NCBI GenBank assembly: GCA_025093985.1
Contig: JACAAK010000006.1
Coordinates: 620,001-684,000 of the forward strand
Direction of reading: 5' to 3'
From: Calvatia gigantea
Taxonomy: Eukaryota; Basidiomycota; Agaricomycetes; Agaricales; Lycoperdaceae
Length of the DNA: 64,000 nucleotides
Every line of letters begins with the position of its first letter. The first letter of the stretch is position 1. Both the position numbers and the translations under genes were made by a program. The notes beneath the pieces are model-generated. The model ran no database searches, was not told the DNA's origin, and saw only the letters and a program-made list of their open reading frames with translations. Of this stretch, positions 21,109 to 33,228 are shown one piece after another.

Positions 21109-21652
21109 TGTTGAGAGAATGAGTAGACATTCCAATATAATTCACACTACCTAAGCATGTAGGTGTCAGCGGTGGAAGGTAGTCGTATTCATCTGGGAGA
21201 TGGTCCAGTAGGAGAGATGCATGGTAGTGGACATAGTTCTGCTTATACCAGCATACTCAGAGAGTCTTGAGGAGAGGGGAAGTGATGCTTAGAGAAGCTA
21301 GTGTAGAGCAGAGAAGACATAGTGTCTTACGCCAAAAGGCGTAGCCAAAAGGCATATATACTACAATGCTACATAAGGGTATATATACTAATATCCCTGG
21401 TCTGTGCACTCTAAACCCTTATACGGGTGAGGTCTAACTACCAGTAGCATAATTGGAGCATACTGTATACAACGCATGTGCTAGAAGGTTCCATGTGGAG
21501 GGTATAACCAACTACCAGAAGGGTGGTACAACTACTGCGTACATAGTCCATGATGGTCCATTATTATTGACCCTCTGAAGGTGAAATACTCGAACCCCAT
21601 TTCAGCTATAAATAGACTGAACCAACGTAGTGGTATGGGATGAGATTCAACA
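21109..21652 (-). repeat. 5' LTR of family B copy 2 (544 bp)
   Basis: It reads TGTTGAATCTCA ... CTCTCAACA on the minus strand and is followed at 21653 by the ACATC target duplication. It pairs with the split LTR at 5521-5651 and 14383-14795. Confidence 0.92.
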
Positions 21653-21675
21653 ACATCCACTTTGTTCTTTGAACA

Positions 21676-22224
21676 TGTTATGAACTCACGTATTTACTTA
21701 GATAATACAAGTTCTAGAATACCTTTAAAGACTAGCTTGTATCTAGACAGACCTAGAACATACCTAGACTATACCTAGAACTTAATACACATAAATAGCA
21801 CAGCTTATGTCATAATTCAAAGTCGTACCACTTTGAAGTCATATCATTTTTATATACCATATATAGACAAGTAACATATCAATACAGTACAATACAGTAG
21901 CATACCGCTATAGTATATAAACCCCTCAACTTGACTGGTAGACTCTATCATTTCTACTTGGTTAGGTAGAGACTCAATCTATAACTCTTAACACACTCTT
22001 GTTCTCTACTCTTAAGATGTTGCTTCTAAAAACTACTAAGCATACTTAATAAGACGTTAAGAAGTTATACACTGAGGATTGACCTCTGATCGTAAGACTT
22101 TAGAATATCCAAAGTAGTTGTATTACTTTGTCTATTCTTTGAGCCTTTGAGAAGGAGTCCCCTTTGATATCATCTGCAGATAGATATCAGGTAGAATTAG
22201 AACAAATTCTATCTCACTATAACA
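21676..22224 (+). repeat. 5' LTR of gypsy-1
   Basis: It starts TGTTATGAACTCACG and ends CACTATAACA. A 254-bp piece of the same LTR, reversed, lies inside gypsy-3 at 35673-35926. The following 650 bp (22225-22871) is an untranslated leader without a recognisable frame; I could not match its first bases to a tRNA. Confidence 0.92.
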
Positions 22225-23683
22225 TTAAGTAGAAATGATCCTTCTCTGAGGCTAGGAGTCATTACTGTTGCTGTTTCGGTGCCCACAACTGCTTGAATAG
22301 AAGTCTATTGGGCAAACTTCTTTTCGTTGTTCTAAACAAAAGAAGACAACAGATTAGACTTGCATTAGGGGCTAGTGTGGAATAGCCTACGCATTCTCTT
22401 GTTCACTAAATTCTGGCAACCTAGTAGGATTAACACCCCAAAGGAAGCAGGAGACTAGTCTAGACCAGACTAGGATAAAATAAACAATTGCCTAACAGAG
22501 CTAAATCTGTAACAAGAGTCTGTTGCCTGATCAGATAAAATCAGAAGTAGAGCTAGGAATAGTTGTTGAAGTAAAAGTTAATAAGACCTCGTTCTAGAAC
22601 TAGAATAAGGCAAACAACAACTTAATTGGGCATAAGACTGGCTTCTAGGAAAGAAGAGGCAACCAAAGCTCTAGAATAGTATTAAGTCCTGGAAAGGTGA
22701 CTATTCGGGTTATTGTCTTGATTGAAGAAATAATCCTTGTGTGAAAACGGAATGTCTGAATATAGAAGCTATTCAGAAGAGTTCGAGCACAAAAATAGTA
22801 AGTAAAGAAAGAAAGATAAGACTAAATTACTTTCTTAGAAAAATTAAAATAAAACTTAACAAACTGTTAAAATGGCTGACAAAGAAGAATTCCACAGTCC
22901 ATCTCTCAACAAAACAGTTTGGAGATACAAAGGACAAGATCCCCATTGGTTATACAAATATGACAGACAACCAAGAAGAGTATCAAGTCACAGACAAGAT
23001 ATCATCAACGAAGAATATAGAGAATTCAAGAAAAATCAACTTGCCAGTTTATGACAACAGCTTACCTATCAATTACCTACAGAAGGAACATCAGGAAGAG
23101 ATACCCCTTATAGATCAGACTGAGAACAGTCTAAGGGAAAAGACCCTCAAAGAAGTCAGGAAATTAGCGCTACAGTACCTTAACCCAAAGAACCAAAACT
23201 GACTTTACCTGTTGTCTCAACTTCTCAATCTGTTTACATTCAGAGAACTGAACCAAGTGATCCAGGAAGAAGCAGACAACATTATCAATATCAACCAAGT
23301 GTTACTCAGCTGACCACAGCTGAACCAATCAGATTACCAAGTAATCCAAGAGATAAAGGAAGTAACCTGACTGCTACTAGAGCTTACCAAGAACTTGAAC
23401 AAGCAGAAAATTCAGACTACTCAGACCCCAAATTTGATAAGAACAGAGGAAAATTATCACCACTCATCAGCAGACCAAGAACCCCAATACTTGAGCAGCC
23501 AACTACTCAATGAATCACTGGAATCCTTCCAATCAAATGAATACCTAGTTTTCCCATTGTCAAACCGACAAGAAGAAATACTCCTTCTCCAACAGGACCC
23601 CAATTACCAGGACCAAGTCAACCAATACAACCACCAACAACAGGAAGTATAGCAGCTGTACAACAACCATATACCCTCAAATA

Positions 23684-25288
23684 CAGTAAGGGACAAAACC
23701 GTTCCAATGTTTTGAACTTTTCAGAAGATCAGCTCATAACTCAAGGACTACTGTGGCTGTGCACTTCCTAATTTAATTGTAGATAGTCCAGTATCTTATC
23801 TAATCATATGCAAAGTATGATTATGTAATCCTTTGTTTTGGGGGAGTTATTAATTAATTAATATTTTAAGTACATTGGAACAGTTTTGTCCCTCTCAAAT
23901 TCTGAGCACATGACTTCGTTTATTGCAATCAAATAAATACAAATAAAATCATGTGACCATGTAGGGTGATGTATAAATGGATGTGCTTATTCTCAGGTGC
24001 AAATTAACTCCCCCACTATACCTTTACAACTATATGCGCTCTCTTTCCTCTACTCAGACCAATAGAGTCCTCTCTTACCTGGACCAAGGGAAATCTGCTC
24101 ATCATATTGCTTCTATTACTGGTCTGGGAGTCAGTACTATTTCTAGGATTCGCTCCAAACATAGATCAACACTTTCCAAATCTGTTGGTGGCCGCCCATC
24201 TAAACTTTCTCCCTCTGATATCCACTATTCTGTTCGCCTCATCACCTCTCGCAAGGCTGACAATGCCTCCCAAGTCACCAAATCACTTCAAAATGTTATT
24301 GCCCAGCCTGTATCCACCAAAACAGTGCGCAGGGCACTCAGAGGAGCTGGAATAAAGGCTGTAGTCAAGCGGAAACGACCTAAACTTACTGCTGTCCATA
24401 GGAGGAAAAGGTTGGAGTGGGCAGAAGCACATGTTAACTGGACCCTGGAGGACTGGAAGAGGGTTATTTGGACAGATGAGTCCAAAATCAATCGGTTTGG
24501 ATCAGATGGAAGGGTTTGGGTATGGAAAAAGGCAGGAGAGGGGCTGAATGATAGATTGGTTGAGGGAACAGTCAAGTTTGGTGGAGGAAATGTGATGATC
24601 TGGGGTTGTATGCTGTGGGATGGAGTGGGGTTTGCCACTAAAATTGAAGGGAAGATGGATGCTGACCTTTATGTTCAAATTTTGGGGGATGAACTAAAGA
24701 GGAGCATCAGGTGGTATGGGAAGAATGAGGAGGATATGGTCTTCCAACAGGACAATGACCCCAAACACAAGAGCAAAAAGGCTACAAACTGGCTAGATGA
24801 GTCTGAATTGGAGGTTATGGTATGGCCCCCACAGTCTCCAGACCTTAATCCCATTGAACATCTCTGGACTCACCTCAAGAATAAGCTGGGAGAGTATGAT
24901 ACTCCTCCTGATAGCATGAATACCCTATGGGAGAGGATACAAAAGGAGTGGGATGACATAGAACCAGAAGTGTGTCAGAATCTGATAGAGAGTATGCCTA
25001 GGAGGGTCCAGGCAGTTTTACAGGCCAAGGGAGCTTATACCAGGTACTAGAATACCCATTTTGTATATAAATTTCAAGAGGGACAAAACTGTTCCAATGC
25101 ACTTAAAATATTAATTAATTAATAACTCCCCTAAAACAAAGGATTACATAATCATACTTTGCATATGATTAGATAAGATACTGGACTATCTACAATTAAA
25201 TTAGGAAGTGCACAGCCACAGTAGTCCTTGAGATATGAGCTGATCTTCTGAGAAGTTCAAAACATTGGAACAGTTTTGTCCCTTACTG
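23684..25288 (+). mobile_element. Tc1/mariner DNA transposon, copy 2
   Basis: The element is 1605 bp, flanked by TA (23682-23683 and 25289-25290), with 210-bp terminal repeats at 23684-23893 and 25079-25288. It is colinear with copy 1 without length change and lies in gypsy-1 gag. The ends begin and finish with CAG/CTG, the triplet that explains the scar at 9269-9275. Confidence 0.95.
23977..25050 (+). CDS. Tc1-like DD34E transposase (copy 2, apparently intact)
   Basis: The 357-residue frame is uninterrupted, with D167, D259 and E294 in a DD34E arrangement and the PxSPDLNPIEHLW context typical of Tc1. The N-terminal DNA-binding region keeps Arg59 and Arg73 (GGRPSK), which copy 1 has lost. 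Met20 at 24034 may be the true start. The upstream 19 residues are encoded by sequence near the inner edge of the terminal repeat and are also kept in copy 1. No intron or stop is evident. With both long terminal repeats present, this is the best candidate in the window for a still active transposase. Confidence 0.95.
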   Translation: MDVLILRCKLTPPLYLYNYMRSLSSTQTNRVLSYLDQGKSAHHIASITGLGVSTISRIRSKHRSTLSKSVGGRPSKLSPSDIHYSVRLITSRKADNASQVTKSLQNVIAQPVSTKTVRRALRGAGIKAVVKRKRPKLTAVHRRKRLEWAEAHVNWTLEDWKRVIWTDESKINRFGSDGRVWVWKKAGEGLNDRLVEGTVKFGGGNVMIWGCMLWDGVGFATKIEGKMDADLYVQILGDELKRSIRWYGKNEEDMVFQQDNDPKHKSKKATNWLDESELEVMVWPPQSPDLNPIEHLWTHLKNKLGEYDTPPDSMNTLWERIQKEWDDIEPEVCQNLIESMPRRVQAVLQAKGAYTRY

Positions 25289-26445
25289 TATCCAAAATCA
25301 GAACAATACTATGGAGACCCAAACCAGTATAGATCCTGGATATCTAGTGTTGATCTCTACTTCAATTCATTCGGAGTCACCCAAGACAGAGAAAAGTGAA
25401 ATTATGCCTTGGGATTACTCGAAGGAGCAGCTTCAGCTTGGAGACAAGATTATATTGAAACCCATCAAACAGGAGCACAACAAACCTGGGATGAGTTCAA
25501 AACAGCTTTGGAACAAGGATTCGCCCCAGCTCAACAAACACATGAAGCTGAACAAGCCCTCAGAAACCTTAAACAAAATGGACAATATATTGAGAAATAC
25601 ATTTCAGAATTCTCCGTTTTATCATCACAAGCAGGGCTTACTATAGATAACACCGCCGTTAGAGCATACTTCGCTCAAGGACTAGACCCAACAGTCAGAC
25701 ATGAAGCCCTCAGATCTAATCCGACCACAATCACCAATTGGAAAAATGCTGCAAGAGGAGCTTACAGAATCATTGTGGACCAGCAATAATATATCCCTTC
25801 TTTCAAATCCAAATTCAGAAAAGAAAAATCAAACAAAAATAACTACAAACCCAGATATCAAAATATCAAGTCACAACCCCTCACTAACCAATTTAAACAA
25901 GGAGAATACAACATGGATGTCGACAGAATCATGGAATCCATTAGCACAATCGACTTCTATAATGATGATGAATCAGAATCAGAAGAAGAAGTCGACTATA
26001 ATGGATCAGAAGATGATTTAGACAGAATTAATGAAGAAGGAATCTTCAAACTTATCAGAAGAAAATCCACAAATAAATCCCAACAAGCACTCAAACACGT
26101 CGTCAACAACGTCCTCACAGAAGAACAAAGAGCAGCTCTCCAAGCAGGAGAATGCTTTTTCTGCTGAAAGAAAGGCCATTTCATTAGAGATTGTAAGGAA
26201 AGAAAGGTTTACCTTAATGCCAGAAGAAAGAAGTTTATGGCAAGCGGAAGCAGCACTGGAAAAACTCCACAGAGAGCTAAAGGAAAGAAAACTTTCAAGA
26301 AGAAGAAGATAGACTCAAACACAATGGTCTATGAATTAGAAGAAGAAGAAGAAGAAAATGAAGATGAAAATTTTTAAGTATAAAAGAAGATCTAAATGAA
26401 ATAGATCTTCATAAATCAAGAACTAAATGCTTATTAGCACCAACA

Positions 26446-29400
26446 ATGATATATACTAACAGAAGCAAGTTAGAAATCAATACTTTAATAGATTCAGGAG
26501 CCAGTGGAATCTATATCAATACAAAATTCATTGACAAATTAAAATTACCAAGATTTAAACTGAAAAATCCAGTTAAAATAACAAATGCTGATGGAACAAG
26601 AAATTCAACAGACAAATGCATTGAATACACAAAAGTCAAAATTAAAATAAATGGCAAAACAATGGAAATAAAACCCAAAATTATTGTACCAAGCAAACCA
26701 TTATTCTTAGGAATAACTTGGTTACAAAAATATAATCCTGATATAAACTGGGAAAAAGAAACTCTTAAATGGAGAGACAAAGAACAAATTCTTTCAATGG
26801 AATCAATGCTATTAGAAGAAAGCATAAATACAATTGAACAAGACAAAGACTTTCTAAGCAATGAAGAAATCAACACAAAAGAAAGCACATCACAAAGACT
26901 TTTCAATCAATCAAAGAAAAGTAAACGAGAATCAGACCCAATAAAAGCAGTCCCAAGAAAATTTCACAAATACTTATGAGTATTTAATAAAGAAAAATCT
27001 GAGAAAATGCCACCAAAACAAAGATGGGATCATAAAATCAAATTAAAAGATACATTCAAGTCAAAAATGCATGCAATATATTACTTAACACCAAGAGAAA
27101 ATGAAGAAATGAAGAAATTCATTAAAGAAAATCTTAGAAAAGGATATATTCGAGAATCACAATCACCAATGGCATCATCCTTTTTCTTTGTATCAAAGAA
27201 AGGAACAGATTTAAGACCATGTCAAGATTATGTTTATTTAAATAAACATACAATTAAAAACGCACATTCAATTCCAAATATTTCAAAAATCATAGATAAA
27301 CTTAAAAATTCGAAATATTTTACCAAATTAGATGTACGACTAGGATACAATAACGTTAGAATATGTGAAGGAGATGAATGGAAAGCTACCTTTAGAACTA
27401 CTGAAGGATTATTCGAACCTACAGTAATGTTCTTTGGAATGACCAATTCTCCAGCAACTTTTCAAAGTATGATGGATTCTATTTTTCAAGATTTAATAGA
27501 CAAAGGAGGAGTAATCATGTATATTGACAATATACTTATTCATGCAAAAGATATAAAAGATCTAGACTTCTTAACAAAAGAAGTTCTCAAAAGATTACAA
27601 GATAATAATCTTTATCTAAAAACAGAAAAATATGAATTCGAGAAACAAGAACTCGAATATTTAGGAGTAATAATAAAACCAAACAAAATAGAAATGGATC
27701 CAATAAAATTGGATGGAATAAAAGATTGGCCAGTACCAAAAACAGCAAGAAACGTTTGACAATTCACAGGATTTTGCAATTTCTATCGAAAATTTATCAA
27801 AAATTATTCAGAAATAGCTACACCAATGAACACACTATTATGAAAGACAACAAACTTTGTTTGGACATCAGAAGCACAAAAATCATTTGAAAAGCTTAAA
27901 CAAGCCTTTCTAACTACACCAATACTTCTAATGATTGACAAAAATAAACCATTTGAAATAGAATGCAATGTATCCTTAAATGCCACAGGAGCAGTGTTAT
28001 TACAAAGAGACACTAATGGAGATAAACATCCTGTAGCATATTATTCCCAAACCCTAAACCCAGCAGAATGGAATTATCATACCTTTGATAGAGAATTCCT
28101 CACTATAATTAGAGCATTAAAGGAGTGGAGACACTATTTAGAAGGAACCCCATATCTATTTATAATATGTATGGTCTGATCACGAAAACCTAACTAGATG
28201 GAAAGCTCCACAACAACTTAATCGAAGACAAGCTAGATGGACATTATATATGTATGACAAGATTCAATTATCAAATAAAACATCTACCAGGACAAAAGAA
28301 TGTCTTAGCAGATGCATTAAGCAGAAGACCAGATTATAAAACAAATGAAAAAGATAACAAAAACATAATAGCCATCCCAAAAGAACATTTTATAAATTTC
28401 ATCACTGAAGAAATAAAAGATGAAATAAAACAAAATGATTCACAAATATTAGACAAATCGAAATATAAAGAACAAGATGGATTATATCTATTTCAAAATA
28501 AAATAGTTATACCAGAAAATGCAGAAATCAAAAGGAAAATTCTAAAGAATGCACATGATCATGAAACTTCTGAACATCCAGGAATCACTACAACAATCAA
28601 GAAACTCAACAAAGAAATATATTGGCCAGGAATGAATACATATATTCAAATTTATATAAAAGGATGCAATATATGTCAACAATATAAAATTAATAGACAT
28701 CTGACAAAACCACCAATGCAACCGATATCTGGACCAAATTCAATTAAACCATTTACACAAATTTCAATGGATTTAATCACCAATTTACCAGAAGATAATG
28801 GATTTGATACTATTCTGTCCATAGTGGACCATGGACTTATGAAGGGGATAGTACTAACAAAAACAAACAAAAATATTACAGCTCAAGGAGTAGCAGACAT
28901 ACTGTTTGAGAAAATATTTTCAAAATTCAGAACCCCAATGAAAATAATATCAGATAGAGACCCAAGATTTGTAGCAAAATCAATGCAAAAACTTTATGAA
29001 AAATTGAATATTAAACCAGCATTTTCAACAGCATATCATCCCCAAACAGATGAAATGACTGAAAGATATAATCAAGAAATAGAATTCTATTTAGTAGCAT
29101 ATACATTGAAAAATCCAAACTCTTGGACAAGAGCTTTACCAATGATAGAATTCATACACAATACCAAACCATATAGCGGAAGAATACATTCTCCATATGA
29201 ACTTCTATATGGAATGAACCCTAAAGCTTTTACAACATTAGAAGACAAAGAAAATACATCAGTACCTTCGATTAATGAAACAACCCTTTATTTACAAAAG
29301 ATCTGAGAAGCAGCTTTAGAAGCACATGAACTAACAAGACAAAAGATGGCACAAAGAAGTTTCCGACCATGGAAGCCATTCAAAGTCGGAGATAAAGTGT

Positions 29401-29819
29401 GGTTAGATAATTGGAACTTACCCTTACCCTATCTATCAAAGAAACTTAGCCAAAGAAGAGAAGGACCTTTTGAAATCATTTGTAAAACATCCACTACAAC
29501 TTATGAACTAAAACTACTGAAGAAGTGGAAGATACATAATAGGTTCCATGCTTCTCTTCTAACACTGATGATAGAAAATGATATATTTGGGAAACACAAT
29601 GAAAACCCACCACTGGACCTAATAGAAGGCGAAGAACAATATCAAATAGAAGGAATTCTGAAACACAGATTCTGAAAGAAACATACAGGAATAGAATGAG
29701 AATACCTCATACAATGGAAAGGCTATGGACCAACTGAAGACTCATGGGAACCAGAAGTGAACTTAGAAAATGCAAAAGAGGAACTTGAAGAGTATAAAAG
29801 AGACCATGATTTGATGTAG
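26446..29819 (+). pseudogene. Gypsy-1 pol: protease, RT, RNase H, integrase, chromodomain
   Basis: Protease DSGAS lies at about 26488-26510. RT (27007-27759) has KLDVRLGYNNVR, but its catalytic box reads YIDN (27520-27531) where YIDD is expected; GACGAT to GACAAT would be a CpG transition. RNase H continues to about 28200, with frameshifts near 28160 and 28250. Integrase (28254-29306) has the zinc motif (HHCC type, GCNICQQYK), a DLI, a D in SDRDPRF, and HPQTDEMTERYNQE. A chromodomain (EYLIQWKGYGPTEDSWEPE) precedes TAG at 29817-29819. In-frame TGAs fall where Arg is normal, as in HRF-stop-KKHTGIE-stop-EYL. Pol is one frame back (-1) from gag. The open frame before ATG 26446 reaches back to the gag stop. 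Confidence 0.88.
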
Positions 29820-29836
29820 AAAATCCAACAACCCAA

Positions 29837-31165
29837 ATGTCTAGGGTTTTCTTAAAGCCAACTACTCCTACTCTCACTCCTGACCACTCCTCTTCTTCAT
29901 CTCATGAAAGCTCTGTCCCCACAACTCCTACACTCCCGCCTTCTCCAGTTGTATTATCGACAGGACCATCGAAAGCTCGAACCTCTAGTTCGAACTCTAA
30001 GAAACAACAAAGTCAAACTGCAACATTGACACTCCAGGATGCTGCTCTACAATCTGCTCTTTCATCTGAATGAGCAACTACTGACTTTGTATCCTGTTAC
30101 AGCCAGAATACTCGACTCTCTCACCGAGTACATGAGATCAGGCTTGCATATGATGAGCTTAGAGCTGCAAAGCGCCATTATGATGAGGCACTCAAGAGTG
30201 CCAACCTCCACCTCCTCGACCTCTCTCACCATCTTGTCATAGGCCCCCATCTTAGGGCTATTGAGTAAACACTCACAACCATTACACAACCCACTGAGGA
30301 ACCAGCTAAGGACCTCAGTAAACAAGTTGCAGACTGACCTGCGATGAATCCTGGAAGCTCCCGACGACCTTCCCTACCTCCAACTCCCATCACTCCTCGT
30401 CAACTACCACAACATCCAAATGTGGCTCCTACAAACAGGAGTCTTCTAACTCTACCAACTCCACTGACTCATAAAGGATCTAATTCCTCTCCCCAACACT
30501 ACCCTAATGCATCTCAATGTCAAGACATTTACTGCGAGATATGTGCTGGAGTGGGCCATTTCAAGACACAATACAGAAAGTATTACTGCATTCATTGCTG
30601 AATGAAAGGTCCTGGGCACTTTGCAAAGTTTTGTGCCAGAAATCCTTACCCAGGAGTTGATCAGAAGGATCTCCCCACAGAAGCCCTTTACGAACTCCAA
30701 TACAAGGAGGAGTTTCACCACACTGGTATACCTCTTGTCAGGGTTACCACCTCCCTCTTCCGTGGCCCCAAGGCCCTCACCAATCTACCTTCCAATGCTG
30801 ACACCTCCAATCGAAATGTCGACAATTCCACCCATTCTGATCCAACTCAGAACACCAAGACCAACACTACTCCCCCCACTCCTATTCTGACCACTGTTGT
30901 CACTAATGGGCTGAAATATGCCCCAAAACTCATCAAGAAACTGACACCAAAACCCACCAATGTCAGAAACCTCAAACAGTTGCATTGACCCACAACTCCT
31001 CCAACAATTCCCTCAAACCTCCCGACTTATATCATCAATGGATATCAACCCCAACTGGGTAGCTATTATCTAGAGGATGTTGAGTTTGATTTCAACGATG
31101 ACACAATTGCCAACATCACAGGTGAACCAGTAGGATACATGATCTGAAAATTCACTTGTAGATAA
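29837..31165 (+). pseudogene. Gypsy-1 ORF3 with paired zinc-knuckle-like module
   Basis: ORF3 starts MSRVFLKPTTP 17 nt after the pol stop and stays in one frame for 443 codons to TAA at 31163-31165. It is interrupted by TGA at 30071, 30335, 30599, 30986 and 31145 and a single TAA at 30266. A Ser/Thr/Pro-rich N-terminus is followed by a helical part (SQNTRLSHRVHEIRLAYDEL) and a Cys/His module: YCEICAGVGHFKTQ, then KYYCIHC, TGA (Arg site), MKGPGHFAKFC. The position is that of env, but I see no signal peptide or membrane segment. Gypsy-3 and gypsy-2 have a counterpart. A nucleic-acid-binding accessory role is an inference from the Cys/His spacing. Confidence 0.75.
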
Positions 31166-31399
31166 ATTCTTATTTTACTTTGCTACTTTGCTATAGTAGC
31201 AAATTATGAAAACATTTTATTTTGTACTGGTATAAAAATTTCTTTACTTGTTTTGAAATTTCTTTTTGAACTTAGAAAATTTCTTTACAAAAATAATAAA
31301 AAAATGTTACGCTCAAAAACTTATTAAATAAAAAATAAAAACTTCAAAATTTCTTAAAAAGAAAAAAATAGATGAGACATCTATGATAGAAAAGGATAA

Positions 31400-31948
31400 T
31401 GTTATGAACTCACATATTTACTTAGATAATACAAGTTCTAGAACACCTTTAAAAACTAGCTTGTATCTAGACAGACCTAGAACATACCTAGACTATACCT
31501 AGAACTTAATACACATAAATAGCACAGCTTATGTCATAATTCAAAGTCGTACCACTTTGAAGTCATATCATTTTTATATACCATATATAGACAAGTAACA
31601 TATCAATACAGTACAATACAGTAGCATACCGCTATAGTATATAAACCCCTCAACTTGACTGGTAGACTCTATCATTTCTACTTGGTTAGGTAGAGACTCA
31701 ATCTATAACTCTTAACACACTCTTGTTCTCTACTCTTAAGACATTGCTTCTAAAAACTACTAAGTGTACTTAATAAGACGTTAAGAAGTTATACACTGAG
31801 GATTGACCTCTGATCGTAAGACTTTAGAATATCCAAAGTAGTTGTATTACTTTGTCTATTCTTTGAGCCTTTGAGAAGGAGTCCCTTTTGATATCATCTG
31901 CAGATAGATATCAGGTAAAATTAGAACAAATTCTATCTCACTATAACA
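31400..31948 (+). repeat. 3' LTR of gypsy-1
   Basis: It matches 21676-22224 apart from about nine transitions, for example CACG in the 5' copy against CACA here. The 234 bp before it (31166-31399) are AT-rich, carry no gene and end in an AGAAAAGGATAA purine stretch that could be the polypurine tract. Confidence 0.92.
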
Positions 31949-32152
31949 GAACATCACCTCTACCTAAGCATGCTTCACTGCTACCTTGCCCTCCTCTATG
32001 GAGTTGATGGGCTGGTATGAGTCTCTCTGGAATCCTCTATTGTAGATTTCCCCTTGGACTGTCTCTGGGTGAGTATGACTACCCTCCACCGCTCACACAT
32101 ACACTAGTATAGTAGTGTGATTATATTGGGATGTTATCTTGTTCTCTCAATA
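31949..32152 (+). repeat. Solo LTR-C, last segment
   Basis: After the duplicated GAACA the LTR-C sequence resumes (TCACCTCTACCTAAGCATGC) and ends CTCTCAATA, where CTCTCAACA is expected. A relative at 43221-43603 shows the same order without interruption. CAGAC follows and resembles the TAGAC left of 5195. Confidence 0.78.
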
Positions 32153-32610
32153 CAGACAAGCAAAGATAAGGAAGCTTGTTACTAGAATAACCTAAGGTAA
32201 TACAATGGTACTACTTAGGGTTATATACTAGCTATGAATAAGAGATAAGAGAATTATATAGTAAATAGTATGAGTCAATGGGAGACTACTACAGGTTAAT
32301 TGGTAAGCTACGGAGTCATAGGGAGCAAGTAAGGGAAATAGAGAACAGGGGATATGAGTTATGAGAAGACAGAGGCAGGTAGATAGAAGTCCAATAATGA
32401 GAATATCAGAAGGTGAAACAGGAATATGACTCAGAATGAGTCATAAAAAGCTAAAGTAGAAGTACATGTGATAAATAAATAAAGAACAGACTGGGGTGTA
32501 AAGAAAGAAAATGATGTAGTCTAAATGGAAGATTAATACATTAATGGGGAGAGTCTAGGAATATGGTAAGTTTGTAACAGTTTATATTTCTATTAAATTC
32601 CTTCACTTAC
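32153..32610. other. Unassigned AT-rich spacer
   Basis: No gene or clear element is seen. The last ~50 bp are a worn unit of the 68-bp minisatellite that continues at 32611. The rest is A/G-rich on the plus strand and matches nothing else I recognise in the window. Confidence 0.5.
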
Positions 32611-32685
32611 CAGTCTCTCTGTGAATGTGTCCAGCAAGTGAGTCACTGTCTATGTTTCTGTCAAGTTCCTTCACTCACCAGTCTC
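32611..32685. repeat. 68-bp minisatellite, left part
   Basis: One full unit (32611-32678, CAGTCTCTCTGTGAATGTGT ...) and the first 7 bases of the next are present. They are cut by gypsy-3, whose target duplication GTCTC lies at 32681-32685 and 41508-41512. The array resumes in register on the far side. Confidence 0.88.
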
Positions 32686-33199
32686 TGTTATGTGCACACT
32701 TACCTTGTAGGTTGTCTTCCCCAAAGGGCGTCTATACAGACTTACTCCCAATAGAGTTAATGCAGGGATCTATATATAGAGGGAATCCACTCAGGGACTT
32801 GTCTTTATATATAGTCAGTCAAGAAGTAAGGCAAGTCACTTGTTAGATGAGGCCTTAGTTCAGGCAAGAGGATTGTGGAGGATAAGAGGCTGGTAGCCAG
32901 TTCAAACTGTCTACTACAAGAAGTATCTAACTAGCTACTTATACTAGATAAGTCAGAAGAAAGATAATGGACAAAGGATATGTGGATGTGTTGAACATCC
33001 ACCATATAGGAAGAGATAGGACAGAAAAGGAAATCATGAACACCATATCAGGTAGGGGTAGGAATAGTGGTGAATCTAGAGACAAGAAAGGGAGAGAAGA
33101 GAAGCAAACTATAGTACATACATGGATATTAAATAAAGAAGTGGACAAGAAAGGAAATAAGTCTGTAAAAGGATAATGCTAGAATAAGAAGTCATAACA
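32686..33199 (-). repeat. 3' LTR of gypsy-3 (514 bp)
   Basis: Plus-strand ends are TGTTATGTGCAC and AGTCATAACA. Both LTR copies contain the same 64-69-codon frames on either strand (for example 32967-33176). These are copies of LTR sequence and not independent genes. Confidence 0.92.
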
Positions 33200-33228
33200 T
33201 TATCTCCTACTAGGGAAAAAGTCTCTTT

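Larger units (their letters stand above)
5521..21652 (-). mobile_element. Family B non-autonomous copia-derived element, copy 2, with nested insertions
   Basis: The element is bounded by LTRs and by the direct repeat ACATC (5516-5520 and 21653-21657). It reads on the minus strand. The 5' LTR is 21109-21652; the 3' LTR is 5521-5651 plus 14383-14795, interrupted by the copia. Without the nested copia and solo LTR-F the element is about 6.8 kb, the same as copy 4. The primer site lies at 21097-21108 and the polypurine tract next to 14795. The interior is a non-translatable copia relic. Intact ends and target duplication show insertion by integrase as an LTR element, although its own pol is dead. 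Confidence 0.92.
22872..26377 (+). pseudogene. Gypsy-1 gag, split by Tc1
   Basis: The frame begins MADKEEFHSP. Leaving out the 1605-bp Tc1 and the duplicated TA, one frame runs from 22872 to TAA at 26375-26377. It has a Pro/Gln-rich N-terminal part, the gag core (ALGLLEGAASAW ... WDEFKTALEQGF ... YISEFSVLSSQAG, 25409-25789), an acidic stretch and a zinc knuckle, CFFC then TGA then KKGHFIRDC. The TGA stands where relatives have Arg. Further in-frame TGAs occur at 23052, before NYALGLLEG and elsewhere, with TAA near 23180 and at 25787-25789. Gag packages the RNA in particles. Confidence 0.82.
21676..31948 (+). mobile_element. Gypsy-1: Ty3/gypsy chromovirus with a third ORF
   Basis: Two LTRs of 549 bp (21676-22224 and 31400-31948) and the duplication GAACA (21671-21675 and 31949-31953) define the element. 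It sits in solo LTR-C. Order on the plus strand is gag, protease, RT, RNase H, integrase, chromodomain, then ORF3. The LTRs differ at about nine sites, all transitions that I could see. Gag is split by a full Tc1. Stops inside gag, pol and ORF3 are mostly TGA where relatives have Arg. Base composition is very AT-rich. Confidence 0.93.

Noticed and set aside
32967..33176. A small protein of 64-69 residues present twice (32967-33176 and 41290-41484).
   Set aside because: Both lie inside the two LTRs of gypsy-3, so the duplication is due to the LTR and not to gene conservation.
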